Shown here one piece after another: positions 34,245-45,833 of a DNA stretch of 64,000 nt (the stretch's first letter is position 1; each line of letters starts with the position of its first letter). Below the pieces are notes generated by a model. That model ran no database searches. It saw only the letters and a program-made list of their open reading frames with translations, and was not told the origin of the DNA. The stretch covers positions 27,032,001-27,096,000 of the forward strand of contig OZ316891.1 of NCBI GenBank assembly GCA_973895155.1, given 5' to 3'. A program made the position numbers and the translations under genes. The DNA is from Marsupella aquatica. Lineage: Eukaryota > Marchantiophyta.

Positions 34245-37200
34245 CCGGCCATGCAGCTGAAAGTGCGCTTCTTTCAGGTGTCGTAGCATTCTGCCAGCCG
34301 GGTGCTTGGACTGCAGAGAAGAGCAGCCACAGTCATTCAGTTCTTCTCCTAGCTCAGCTGCGCATTGTCAACCATCGAGCGCTGCTGCGCGCTAGCTGTG
34401 AACCCCAAGAGGAGCTGCGACAAGGAGGAGATGCAACCAAGAGGAGATGCGACCAAGAGAAGCTGCTGCATCCCACATTGAGTTGGACATTGAGGTAGGG
34501 ACGTGAGCTACGCACTTTCAACCATCAAGCAACCACCAAGCTCGGCAGCGCTCTGGGATTTGTTGGCCACAACAGACAAAGCGGAAGACAAAGGTGAGTG
34601 TTCGTGCACCGTTAGAGTAACCGCAAGTACTCTATTACATGCCTCGTTGTTCTCTATTACATGCCTTGTTCTCCCGCCCACTGTTTCCTGCGATTTTCTT
34701 TCTTCCATAAGAGAATGGTGATTTCTTCTTCTATCAAACAAAACCCCACCCAACCACCACACAAGAACGTGGGGTGCGCGCTTCTTAATCCTCCTCAAAC
34801 TGGCCCATTGTTCATTGAAACCCCACATATTACCCACCGGCACCAAGGGTCCAGTCCCAACCCGTCTTCCGCTCCCCACCATCTTCACTCTCTCGCGCAT
34901 CTATCTCCTGAACGGCGTCGCTCTCCCTTAGACGCAGAATGCTCCGCTGTGATATTGCCTCCAACTTTTCTAGTGCAATCTAGGCAATTAGACTGCTTTT
35001 GCGAAAACTGCCCTTCTTAAAAGTGAGCAATACTAATAAGCCCCGGGGGTGGAGCGTTTGTTACGATGGCCGTGGACCTACCGTGGGCTATGGTAGAACA
35101 CTCTATTGTCTATGATGATTCTGAATCTGCTTGAACTGCGAGTGGATGTGCTTTAAGGCAAACTTGTCGGAGAAATTAGAATGGGGGGACGGAGCTGTCA
35201 GTGCTTAGGTTGTGGCATTTTTGAGATTGTCAAGAGTAATCTGTGATCTCATTTCTAAATGGTTTGAGCTCCTCTGATGTGCATAGGAATCGGGCTGAGG
35301 AAAGCTTTTGGGAGCTATCATCGGAACTAGCTTTCGATCTATTTCTGCTACTTTTGAATTGGTACTTGGGAAGGCTTTGTATCGTTAAGCACTACAAGAT
35401 TCACAGGCCAGACCTGCTTGCTAGTATGAGGGGCTTTGAAGGAATGTGTGGCCAGGGCTGATTAAGTATGGATTAATTTTGCATTGCCTGAGATACTGAA
35501 ACTGCCACCCGCTTTGTTTCAATGCCTTTGATATTAATTGTTAATATCTCAAGAGGGTCGTCAACTAAGCTGAAAGGAGTCAAAGCTAACTACAAGCTAG
35601 CAAATACAGAGAATGCTCCCAAGTCGAGTCAGGAGGAAGTTACTAAAACTAGACCTTCACAACTCTCGAAACTGGAAAGTGAAATTCAGCGTGAGACACG
35701 TAGTTGAAGGCCACAAGGATAACTATATGGCCACGCTGTCCCCCATTCAAGTCCAAAGTCCTCTTCAGATTGTCTGAACTCCTATTGAATGTATTGAATA
35801 ATTATTTCATCACAGAAATTTTCAGAACAAACACGAAAGCACCAGGGGGCTGAGGATTGGATATTGAGGCTGAAGACATTGAGGTCATAAACTAGGTGTG
35901 GTTCGGGTGACAATGTTAGCAACTGATGCTTCTTCAGGGGAACTTCCCATGTGCAGTTTATCCACACATGATTGACTTTGGTTCTTGCTATTTTTCTTTT
36001 GGTGTACTCTTGAGTTTGATGTCACTCTATCCTTTCCTGTAGCCTCGAAATAGGAACACACCTGCTTAGTGGTCCCCAATCGCCCAATGATTTATAATGA
36101 CTGTGTCTAGGTGATGTATGCATTGCGTGTTCATTCCAGAAGAATGAATATGTACACTTTGCACAAACCTGGACAGATTTTGAATGTTATTTATCTGAGT
36201 TTCTGTTTGTGAGCTCTAACTTGGAGCCTTAACATTTGTGTTTCTGTGGGGCTGAGCAGAGTTTGTTCCGTCTAGAAGCTGCTGTACTGAAGTGATCAGC
36301 CTCCGGCTTGGAGGTGAATCTTCAATTTTTTGTGGATTCGAGTGACTTCTGTCCAGCTGAGTTTTGCTTTGTCGGGACGATTGTGTTTGGCTAAGATGCT
36401 AGATTGTGGCTTGTCTTCTTGCTTCCAGCTTGTGTATTTTCAATTAATAGAAGTTGGGAACGAAGTGATAATTGAATTTCCTTATATTAAGCATCTTCAC
36501 CTAGAAACTCAATACATAAACTCCAGGATTCCCTCGGGACATAAAATGAGCCAAATTGTCTCAAAATTGGGAACTTGCACCCGCACTACTCAAACAATTG
36601 TGTTGGGCTTGGTGGCCTTGTAAGTCTTCTTTAGCTTTCGCAATGGAGGTTGAATCTTGCAGTACGTCAAGGGGAACTTGATCTTTGAATCATGGAACTG
36701 CTTGGTACTTTCTCGCTTGCACAGAGAGACAGGGACTGTCGTAGTCTTCATGATCTGGATGCAAGGGAACCGAACTCTATGACAAGAAGCCATCTCATCA
36801 TACATCTGCTCTGCAGCTCCGTTTCTTGTGGTATCACAATATTCCTTGTACATGTTGTGATAACCTGTACGACTCTGATACGTGGACCCAGATACCGAAG
36901 TTCTTAATTGTGGTGGGCTTCTTTTCGAAGATCTGGTAGACACATTATTCAGCATTTGCTAACTTCGAAACTAGAAGGGTAACACATTAAACAACAGAGA
37001 AACTCACAACATCCTCCTTTGGTCCTTCAGAGTCTGTACTTTGATTCTGAAGTTTGACTGAGTTTTTGTTTACTAAAAGAATGTGACTGTGTAAGAGTTC
37101 CATTTGGCAGTGGATTGGTTGAAGCACTTCATGCTAGTGTGTTGTCCACAGCTCTTCAACTAGCTTTCGTCTTCCTTGTCTTTCACCACTTACGATGACA

Positions 37201-37940
37201 TCAATTCAGCTAAGACCATAGAAGGTTCCAAAGCATCTAACTTGTAAAATCGCATTCTGTTACATCAAGGACTAAGGTGTTGGGTGCCAAAGGAGACAGC
37301 ACAACAAACACGCTGAAAAGACTTCAGGACTGGGTTCAACAAGGTAGTGAAGGTGCTTAGAGCCATAGTAAGTATGCATTCTGTATCTTTCTCTGTTGAT
37401 GTGAGCTTGTGCATAATGGGAGTTGTAGTTGGCAAGAGTTCCAAATATGAATAGATCCAGAAGTATGTGATCATGTACTTGCTCTATAAAGTTCTGAAGA
37501 TATAAGCATTTTCTGTTAGACCAGGCAACTTGGGAGTTGGTAAGTGTCACCTGCATCTGAGGGGCTACACCGGGGCATCAGTGGAGGTTCACTTGCACAA
37601 CACGACAACCAGTGAATTTTCTCTCTACTGCAACCTGCAAGGTGAGACTTTCGGTCTTTCTGGATGAAAAAACAGGAGTTTAATATGATTGATATACATG
37701 TCCGTCGAGAATATGGGTTTATCACCAAGCTCTTTGTCTTAGGAAACTCATAAACTCAGAATCAAATATGTACTATGCACGTTTCATGCTATGTGTATAC
37801 TATGACCTGTAGTTGGAACCAAGACAATGAGTGGGAACTGATTAGTTTAGGTGGTTGTTGTTGGCGAGGCAAGTCGACCTCCTGCTCACCTTGCTCATCA
37901 AAGGACGTGAACAGAGGACATCACAACGAAAGCAACACTT
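34245..37940. other. Gene-free interior of the proposed CACTA element
   Basis: No coding region is supported. Short GGAGATGC-type tandem units occur at about 34410-34465. The rest has only short open frames of no known family. It may contain introns or leader sequence of the genes that follow. Confidence 0.4.
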
Positions 37941-38390
37941 ATGGTGAGGACCCGCAACGCTGAACATGTGCGACTTGCACGCAAGGCAGAGATGTTGCGC
38001 CTTGAGTATGTCAGACTTGGGATCCTTCCAGCCCAGTCTGCATGGTACTTTGAGTACCCTGTTGTTTCCAGGAACAACTACAGTCGGCCTCTACCTGCTT
38101 CAGTACCCTTCCCGACATCCTTGGTATTTGTGTCTCTTGTACATGACCCGCCACAAATTAGGTGCCAAGGGTGTGTACACAGTTGCCAATATGACTGTCC
38201 TGCCTGTAGGGCTTCTGGCCCAGAATTGGATGACCGTTCTCTTGGATACCGATTTTTGCACAGAGCACAATGTATCATCTGGAACCACTCGCCATCCTGC
38301 AGTGTGCCTGGTGATGTCACTTGTCCTGCCCTCCCAGACCCCACCACCGGTGACTTTGGTGTCTACACATGTTTGGATCACATGCTCTAG
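37941..38390 (+). CDS. Hypothetical protein, 149 residues
   Basis: An ATG-started frame begins MVRTRNAEHVRLARKAEMLR, a basic amphipathic helix, followed by a Pro/Ser/Cys-rich part without a clear domain. It is the first substantial plus-strand frame before the PHD ORF. It could be a first exon of a larger gene in the element, or chance. No function can be assigned. Confidence 0.25.
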   Translation: MVRTRNAEHVRLARKAEMLRLEYVRLGILPAQSAWYFEYPVVSRNNYSRPLPASVPFPTSLVFVSLVHDPPQIRCQGCVHSCQYDCPACRASGPELDDRSLGYRFLHRAQCIIWNHSPSCSVPGDVTCPALPDPTTGDFGVYTCLDHML

Positions 38391-39005
38391 AGGACCACTT
38401 GTCACACCGCATGCACAGACCAGATACCATTGACCTATAGCTTAACACTCTGACTTCAACACAGAGGATATTTACTTAAAATTTTGATGTATGAGCAATT
38501 TTGGGTCCAGGGTTTAGGGTCAACAGTACATAACTTATATCCTATTATGCCTGCACTAAGCAAAATATCCTAATTTAAGAGGCTAGCAAACTCGCATAAA
38601 AGTCTCTATTGAAAGACTGCTTTCATGACTGCTTTAACCTGGTGAACATTGCAACGTTCAATGAATTAATGGGCCATGTGATAATATGAAAAATGATTTA
38701 TGCCTCACTTATTTGTCTCAGCCACTATCATAACCTATTTAGGATGTATAAATTTCAACCCTTATGACACTGCTTCATACCAATCCTCTTCGAAGAATGC
38801 CTGTTTTACATGTCACAACTATTGTATGTGATTCAAATGCATGAAATGTTGTTGCAGATCTCCTTTGGTGAATCATAGCCACAATTAAAATTGCGGTGTT
38901 GGTGGAGAAATTGTATTAGGGGATCAGTTTTGTGTGTGGGCTCAACATACCAAAAGTATGTGTGCTCTGCATCCTTGTGTGGCCATTCCAATTCATTGCA
39001 GTAGC

Positions 39006-39149
39006 AAATGCCTTTGTACCTTAAATGCTAAATATATTTTACTTTCTGTGCAGTCTGCTAAATTGTAGAGTCTATCTAAATGCCTTTGTACCTTAAATGC
39101 TAAATATATTTTACTTTCTGTACAGTCTGCTAAATTGTAGAGTCTATCT
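39006..39149. repeat. 72-bp tandem duplication upstream of the PHD ORF
   Basis: Bases 39006-39077 are repeated at 39078-39149 with a single difference (TGTGCAG against TGTACAG). It ends 11 bp before the ATG of the PHD ORF. Each unit contains a CAG after a T-rich stretch, so the duplication also doubles a potential splice acceptor. Confidence 0.95.
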
Positions 39150-39160
39150 CATGCGCAGGC

Positions 39161-39841
39161 ATGGCACGGCCTAAAATTCAAGCCAAAAAGCGTGTGACAG
39201 AGGTGAGAAACACAGGTGTACTTGGGGCAGATGCTACTAACTTCTCTGCAAGTCAGATTTTCCAGAAGGCAGCTCATTGTTGTGCCATTTGTGACGATGG
39301 TGGGGGCCTGGTCATTTGTGAGGGCCCTTGCATGAGGCATTTCCACCTCAACCCGGAGTCTGACCTTGCTGCAGAAAACAACTGTCCAGGGGTGGGCCTC
39401 CCGTCAACACACCAGGGAGACTGGATGTGCACTGATTGTTTGGAGAAGCAGGCTAAGTGTGCACAGTGTGGGAAGTTGGGGTCCTATGAGGGCTCTGTTA
39501 ATGCTGCAGCAAATGTTAGGAAATGTCCAGACCGTTTTTGTGTGAGATTTTTCTGTTTTGAGTGTTTGCCTGCTCATGCCACAGCTTGCCCACTTCATAG
39601 GTGCAAGGCATGTGGTGAGCATGATGATGACTACTGGACTGACATAGTCCACTGTGCTAGGTGTCCCACTATGTGGCACTATCATTGCCTGAAAGATCAT
39701 CAAGCAGAGGGTTATGCTTGTGACAGAGAAATCTATGATCACTCTGCACATGGTGTTGATCGATGGATATTTTATTGTCATCGCCATGCCATTGATCCTA
39801 CCTCGCGCACTCCTGTGAGAGATCACATATCTTGGCTGTGA
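39161..39841 (+). CDS. PHD-type zinc-finger protein
   Basis: The protein has 226 residues with an ATG start (MARPKIQAKK). A PHD-like finger begins at C41/C44 (CAICDDGGGLVICEG), with C53/C57, H60/H62 and C90/C93. Two more Cys/His clusters follow (C100-C103 to C132-C135; C148-C151 to C176) and end with a CxHxxH-like tail. Three adjacent fingers of this kind, with the EGPCMRHFH motif, recall the PHD region of plant EDM2-like chromatin proteins. Such fingers read histone tails in the nucleus. There is no other domain, so this is a finger module only. It lies 590 bp upstream of the BRCT ORF on the same strand, inside the proposed CACTA element. Capture from a host gene is plausible but unproven. 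Confidence 0.75.
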   Translation: MARPKIQAKKRVTEVRNTGVLGADATNFSASQIFQKAAHCCAICDDGGGLVICEGPCMRHFHLNPESDLAAENNCPGVGLPSTHQGDWMCTDCLEKQAKCAQCGKLGSYEGSVNAAANVRKCPDRFCVRFFCFECLPAHATACPLHRCKACGEHDDDYWTDIVHCARCPTMWHYHCLKDHQAEGYACDREIYDHSAHGVDRWIFYCHRHAIDPTSRTPVRDHISWL

Positions 39842-40433
39842 AGCTGAACATTGTACATGCACAGTGCACCTGATGTGGATGTACTATTTTTTGAGATTGC
39901 AGAGATTCCAATTTTGAAAAGGAGTTGGGTAGGCGAGTTTATATAGGCAGCACTTATCTTGTGCTCTGGCGTCAGTGGTTGGGTACATGCCTATACAAAC
40001 TTATCCTTACAAGCCTTCTTGGAAGTATTTAGGCTGAGTGGTCATTTTCATAAACACTTTCATCAGACTGCTAAATTAAAACAGGACTTCTAAGTTGTAA
40101 GCGTATAAATTATCAGGCATGCAATTAATCAAATTGCCCTATAAGTTTGTCATTGAATGTATCCTCCTTTACAACAAAATATGTATGTGCCATGACAAGT
40201 TGGTTGCACTTCATTTCACCACGGATATGGATTTTGTAGTATATATTCAAACAATGTCCTGCATCCGTGCAGGTGCCTAGTACATATTGTTCACATATCC
40301 CTTGTACCTATCAAAATCGGACCTGAGCACCAGTGGGCCAGATCAACTCAAAAAGCAGGAATTTTGTTGTCCTTGTATTGTCAGGTGAACCCATTCTTCC
40401 AAAATTCACTGTCATCACGTAGAGTGTGTGTAC

Positions 40434-41306
40434 ATGGAGCCTGGTAAACGTAGAAAGTGTGACCACCCAGCAGTGTTTACAGGGGTCAGAGCGATTTTGG
40501 TCCATGGCCAGCATGGGTTGACCAAAGTGCATTGGCCAACTGTACAGAAACGATTCTCTGAGCTCCATGGCACTGTAGTTCAGGACATCACTCCAGAGAC
40601 TACACATGTTGTTGCAGGGACATGGCTATCAGTGATAAAGAAGTGGTCATGGTCCTACATGAATTCTGCAATTACTAAGCAAGGCCTAAAAGTAGTTGAG
40701 GCCTCTTGGATCACAGATTCCATAGCACATAAGATTGTACAGGATACTGAGCAATATGAGTTGTGGGAGGATGAAGAAGCTTCTGCATCAGCTTGGGCTG
40801 AACAAGAAGTCTGGGAAGCAAAGGCACGGCTTGCTGATCTCCAATATGGACCTGTACTCAACAAAGGACAGAGCTCTACAAGGCTGAAGTGTATGTTGGC
40901 TGAGGAGACAAAGCAACCAACCCCCATTCTGAAAGGGCTGAGCATGGTATTTGTGGAGGCAGGAATTGGAGAGGTTAAGTGCAAAGTGTACAAGTCCACA
41001 GTGCTTGACCTAGGTGGGACAGTGGAGGAGAATATAACAGAGGACACCACTCATGTCATTACTAAGTCATATCCCAAAGCCTGTCGCAAGTTTGGGAAGG
41101 GAGACATTCGCTTTTATGTCATGTCCCATAATGTGTTTGTGGTTTCATATGCTTGGCTTGTGGAATCAGTAGCAGCTGGGAAGCGTCAAAACCCAATGGA
41201 CTATGATCTTTTTGAGGCCTGGCCACGGAAGGGTCAGGATCCTTACAGAGAGGACTATGAGACAACAAGTGAGGAATGGGTCATTAGCGATTCTGAATCA
41301 GAGTGA
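40434..41306 (+). CDS. Tandem BRCT-domain protein
   Basis: The protein has 290 residues. ATG at 40434 is the first in frame. BRCT 1 covers about residues 14-110 with the conserved Trp92 in the third helix (VVEASWITDS). BRCT 2 covers about residues 164-262 with Trp241 (VVSYAWLVES). Both contain the typical GG/G-T-V..ITP/TEDTTHV block. A Glu/Ala-rich helical linker joins them, and the C-terminus is acidic (SDSESE). Tandem BRCT domains usually bind phosphorylated partners in DNA repair. No polymerase, ligase or FHA domain is attached. The ORF has no stop and looks intact. It sits between the PHD ORF and the transposase. Confidence 0.8.
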   Translation: MEPGKRRKCDHPAVFTGVRAILVHGQHGLTKVHWPTVQKRFSELHGTVVQDITPETTHVVAGTWLSVIKKWSWSYMNSAITKQGLKVVEASWITDSIAHKIVQDTEQYELWEDEEASASAWAEQEVWEAKARLADLQYGPVLNKGQSSTRLKCMLAEETKQPTPILKGLSMVFVEAGIGEVKCKVYKSTVLDLGGTVEENITEDTTHVITKSYPKACRKFGKGDIRFYVMSHNVFVVSYAWLVESVAAGKRQNPMDYDLFEAWPRKGQDPYREDYETTSEEWVISDSESE

Positions 41307-41880
41307 GGAGTAGTAGCATCAGTTTGGACACAAGTTTTTTTGTATAAATCAGATCATTGAAATAAATGTGATCTTTGAACTAATGTACCTTGTTATGGTT
41401 GGTGGCAGTTGGGCTTATTTTACTATTGGCGGATTGTTGTTTCCTGCTGCCTGGGGGTGTCACTGTAAACGTACATGCAGAGGCGGTACATTTGAGGACA
41501 GCGGAGGAGGTGGTGACACCCTCCAACATTTAGGAATTTTGTGTCATTCACTTGACAATAGGTACACTACTTGCGAACCTGTTTTTTTCTTTTGGGGTGG
41601 TTTAGGGTTTGTGAGAATTTAGTACACGTTATGTTAACTCTTTTGGCAGATACAGTCAGGGATATATGGAACACAAATACCACCATTAGGCATCCTTGTT
41701 CACTGCTGTCCATGACTGCAGAGCTCCCAGCCTGTTACAATGCACCCTGGTCACCACCCTCCCCAGACCCAGCCCAGGGCACAGGCACTGCCTTTGCATC
41801 ATCCCACAAGGATATCACGCCATGATAATAAGCTTTGGCAGCGTGAAAGGTTACGAACCAGACTTTCAGGAGCCAGTAGG
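41307..41880. other. Spacer before the transposase gene
   Basis: Only short open frames occur. This is likely the promoter and leader of the transposase gene. The frame of the first transposase exon is open back to 41740, so a start upstream of 41881 cannot be excluded. Confidence 0.4.
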
Positions 41881-44800
41881 ATGAGATGTCCTTGTGCAAT
41901 CTGCCAAGGATCCCGTACCAGGGGTCTGAATGAGGTTTGGCGGCATATCGCGGTTCATGGAAGAGATCCACGACATCGAGTTTGGAATGATCCTGCAGAG
42001 GAAGATTCTTCCGACGAGGAGTGGAGGTTAGAATTTGATGCTGCCAATGCTGCAAGACGGGCAAGTGAGGTTCTGCCTGGTGCATTTGAAAATGTTGTAG
42101 CTGGTGGTCTGTGGGTTGTCAGCTCTCCAACGGGATGGTGCTCAGGCAGCACCACGTGACGAAGGAATTCATGTGGAAGAGATGGTGAGAGACATCTTCC
42201 AAGACTTGGATGCATTTCATGATGGGCTGGACAATGAAGAGGATACGGCTGCAGATGCAAGTGTGCCCCCTGTCGAAGAGCCTCTTGATGAGTTTGAGAT
42301 AGGGCAGGAAACCCCTGGGCATGATGGGATGTTTGGCTCTCCCCTGCAAATACAGGAAGGCAGGAAGTCTTTGTACCCCGGTAGCAAATGTTCTAAACTG
42401 GGATTTGTCATCATGTTCCTGAACATTTGCGGCAACCACAATGTCCCCAACATTTTGGTTTCTGAGTTGTTGGCATTCTTGCGAACAACTGTGCTACCAG
42501 ATGGTAATATTTTGCCCAAGAACATGTACGAGGCAAAAAGATGCATATCTAATCTTGGATTGAACTATGATTCGATCCATGCCTGTCCTGATGGGCATGT
42601 TCTTTTCAGAAAGGAGTATAAAGAATCGTTGACATGCCCTAAGTGTGGGAAGCATAGGTATCGGAACTCAGGAAAGTCTATGGTTCCCGCCAAGGTACTT
42701 CGTCATTTTCCACTCATTCCCAGACTTCAACGGATGTTCAGAAGCCGTGCCATCTCGGAGATGATGACTTGGGCAACTGACAAGAAAAGTGATGATGGGC
42801 TACAACGACATGCTGCAGATTCAAGGCAATGGAAACTCATAGATGAGATGTATCCCGAATTTGCTGCTGAGCCGAGGAATGTCAGACTTGGGCTGTCATT
42901 GGATGGGGTAAACCCATTTGGAGACAAGAACAACAAATTTTCGTGCTGGCCTGTAACTATTTTGAATTATAACCTTCCTCCTTGGATGACTACAAAGCGA
43001 TTTTTTGTTCTGATGGTCCTACTGATACCAGGGCCAGACAGTGCTGTATCTGCCAACATAGATGTGTTTCTGGCTCCCCTAGTGGAGGAATTGAGAAAGC
43101 TTTGGGAGGAAGGAGTTCTCACATATGATGTCCTACAGAGGCTTGGGAGGTTAAACCCATTCATCCTTAGAGCCATTGTCATTCTGACTATAGCTGACTA
43201 CCCAGCCCATGGGATGATATCAGGCCAAACAACAAAAGGATATTGTGCTTGTACTACTTGTGGGCGCAATGTCACCAGTGAGTACTCCAGAGCCCTGCAG
43301 AAAGTGATATACATGGGCCATCGTTGTTTTTTGAAGGCAGATCACCCTTACAGAGAAAGACAAGCACTGATTGCACACTTTGGCAATGAGATTGAGCAAC
43401 GTGGACCCCCGGCACGAGTGACCAAAGAGGAGATCAGGCAGTGGGGAGCACTGAGGGATGACTATATCAAACGAGGGGGCAGGGAAGATGGAGTGAGTGA
43501 TCCAATAAAGCGATATGGTGTAAAAAGACTGAGCATATTGGACTTGGAGCTCAAGTACTGGAGGGTAAGCCTCTTGGAGTTGATGCTAATTGGGATACAT
43601 GTTTTGGTTCAGAGCATGTGCATTCATTTCGAAGAGAGAGACTAAACTTGAGGCATTTCCTGACGCTTTTGCATTGCAACGATGCAGGAGTTTGAGCCAA
43701 GCAAACATAACATTGATGTTATGCACATTGAAAAGAATATTTGTGAGAGTCTACTCAGATTCTTGTGTGGAGAGAAAGACACTGGTTCAGTGAGATTGGA
43801 TCTTGAACAGAGGGGAATGAAACCCCATCTTTGGTTGAGGCCACATGCCCACAGAGCTGATGTGCTCTTGAAGTACCAAGCGCCCTATGTTCTGACAGAC
43901 ACAGAGTGGGAACTATTTGTGCAGAGGTTGAGTTCTTTGAAGGTTCCTTCAAACTATGGCAGTGCTTTCAAGAAGCATATCATGAATAGAAAGCTTGGTA
44001 GTATGAAAAGCCATGACTACCATATGTTGATGCAACAGGTGTTGCCTTTATGCCTGAGGGGCCTGTTGCAGAAGCCTGTTCGTACTGTGATCATGCGACT
44101 CAGTGATGTGTTTCGTCGTATTTGTGTGAAGGTTTGGGATGAAACACACTTCCCACAACTGACAGAAGATATCGCTCAGGTGCTGTGTGACCTGGAGATT
44201 TATTTTCCTCCCGCATTTTTTGATGTCATGACCCACCTACTTGTCCATGTTGTGGAAGAGCTACACCAATTTGGGCCTGTGAGTGCTCGTTGGTTGTACC
44301 CTTTGGAACGGTACATGAAGCTACTCAAAGGTCACGTGAGAACATATTACAAACCTGAAGCAAGCATGGCTAAAGGTTACATCAAGGATGAGACTCTGGG
44401 ATTTCTGACCGAATACATAGCACAATATGAGCATGTGAAGACCAGGGTGTGGAATTCTGATGAGGAGGAAGGGGTGATAGGTGAAGTACTGGAAGGGGCT
44501 GCAACCACAAAGAACCTGACCATATCTATGAGAGACTTGGCACATGACTTTGTATTGCACAACACTGTGGTGATGGAACCCTAGATACAGTGAGTGCATA
44601 CATGTGCTATAATCCAGTTCATGAGCTTAAATGTTGTGTTCGTGTGGTTTTCTCCTTCAACCTGTTCATGTTTACCCAAGCTAATGCTGTGTGGTTGTTT
44701 GTTTAGGGAGTATGAGTCATTGAAGGCGGCCCATCCCACTGCAGGAACAACTTTTCCAGGTTTCATGGAGTGGATCAGAGTGGCAATTAGAGAGCATCAC

Positions 44801-45472
44801 GAGACCCACCCAGACATGGATGCAGATGTTTACCTACTGTCTAATGCCCCTAGCCTGAAAGTGAAGACTTACAAACGGATGAGAGCATATGGGAATCACT
44901 TCCGAGTGAAGGATGGTGACAGTGCCTACAGGGTGACGAATGACTGCGGGCTCATCACTGTATTTGAGCAACAGAGCCACAATCACGACAGGGCCTGGAT
45001 GGAGATGGGATATGTGGGAGAATTAGTTGACATATGGGCTTTGGACTATGGGGCGGTGTCCAGTCCTGTGATTCTTATGAAAGGTTCATGGGTGCGGCAG
45101 GATTGGCTTGGTAAGAGGGCTACCATGAAGAGAGACAACGACGGTTTCTTGCTGGCCAATTTCAGAGGAAAATTGCCCGAATGGTCTGAGCCATTTGTGT
45201 TTCCTAGTCAGGTGGAGCAAGCTTTCTTCCTGGATGTGGAAGACTCCCCAGGTTGGCGTGTAGTGTGTCATAAACAGGCCAGGCAACGTCAGATGGAAGG
45301 ATCAAACCTTGAGTTTCATTTACACTCTCATAGTGCCTTTGATCGTCGGCGTTCAGACCAAGTGCCTGTAGTTCATGATAGCGGGGACTTCATTCCTGTG
45401 ACAAGGGTAGATGCATTTGCTGAAGGAGGCGAATTCAGAGATGCAGATGCCAACAGTGTGCCTGTGCCATGA
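41881..45472 (+). pseudogene. CACTA (TNP2-type) transposase, four exons, one nonsense codon
   Basis: Exons as read: 41881-42064, 42123-43564, 43688-44589 and 44707-45472. All introns are GT-AG and the phases agree (1, 0, 2). Exon 1 starts MRCPCAICQGS, the usual CACTA N-terminus. Exon 2 has the TNP2 core: CPKCGKHRY, VLRHFPLIPRLQRMF, RNVRLGLSLDGVNPFG, NLPPWM, and GLIPGP-like LLIPGPDSAV. Exon 3 begins EFEPSKHNIDVMHIEKNICE and contains the DUF4218-type region with HLLVHVVEELHQFGPV and RWLYPLERYMK. Exon 4 has the DUF4216-type region (VFPSQVEQAFFLDV). A TAG at 44582-44584 sits where Tyr is common, six bases before the exon 3 donor, and would truncate the protein unless read through or skipped. It would bind the element ends and catalyse cut-and-paste. 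Confidence 0.85.
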
Positions 45473-45544
45473 GTAATGTGAATTGTTTGCATGGACATTA
45501 GTGAGGGGAAGGATGTGTAATAAAGTAATTCTGAAGCAACACAG

Positions 45545-45748
45545 ATGTATGGATGGATGCCTGGTGATTGTGGTTGCATTGTGTTATACGGGGTGACCAT
45601 AGATGACATGTTTTTGTGGTCCAGTAGGATGGAACAGAGTGACACAGAGATGTGTGAGTATGAAAGGAAAGCTATGGAACAACGAGCATACGTGAAAGCC
45701 AAAATCGCAGAACTGGATCTGGAAAAGGATGTGGCTGAATTGTAAGGG
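45545..45748 (+). other. Short open frame, possible first exon of the second CACTA gene
   Basis: 66 codons starting MYGWMPGDCG and turning into a charged helix (YVKAKIAELDLEKDVAEL). A GTAAGG donor lies at the end of the frame (45742). Joining to the 45834 frame needs a phase that I could not make fit, so its link to the gene downstream is open. Confidence 0.3.
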
Positions 45749-45833
45749 AACGATTCTCAACTACACCCCTCCGCTGAGTTTGTGTGACATGAATAGTTCA
45801 ATGTGGCACTGAAATTGTGACTGTATTCTCATA

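Noticed and set aside
37966-38433. 155-codon frame overlapping the 149-codon hypothetical ORF
   Set aside because: Overlaps in another frame without any motif; no evidence chooses it over the ATG-started 37941 frame.
41740-42159. The first transposase exon as a separate 139-codon protein
   Set aside because: A GT-AG intron (42065-42122) with agreeing phase joins it to the TNP2 core, and MRCPCAICQ is the known N-terminus type, so it is an exon.
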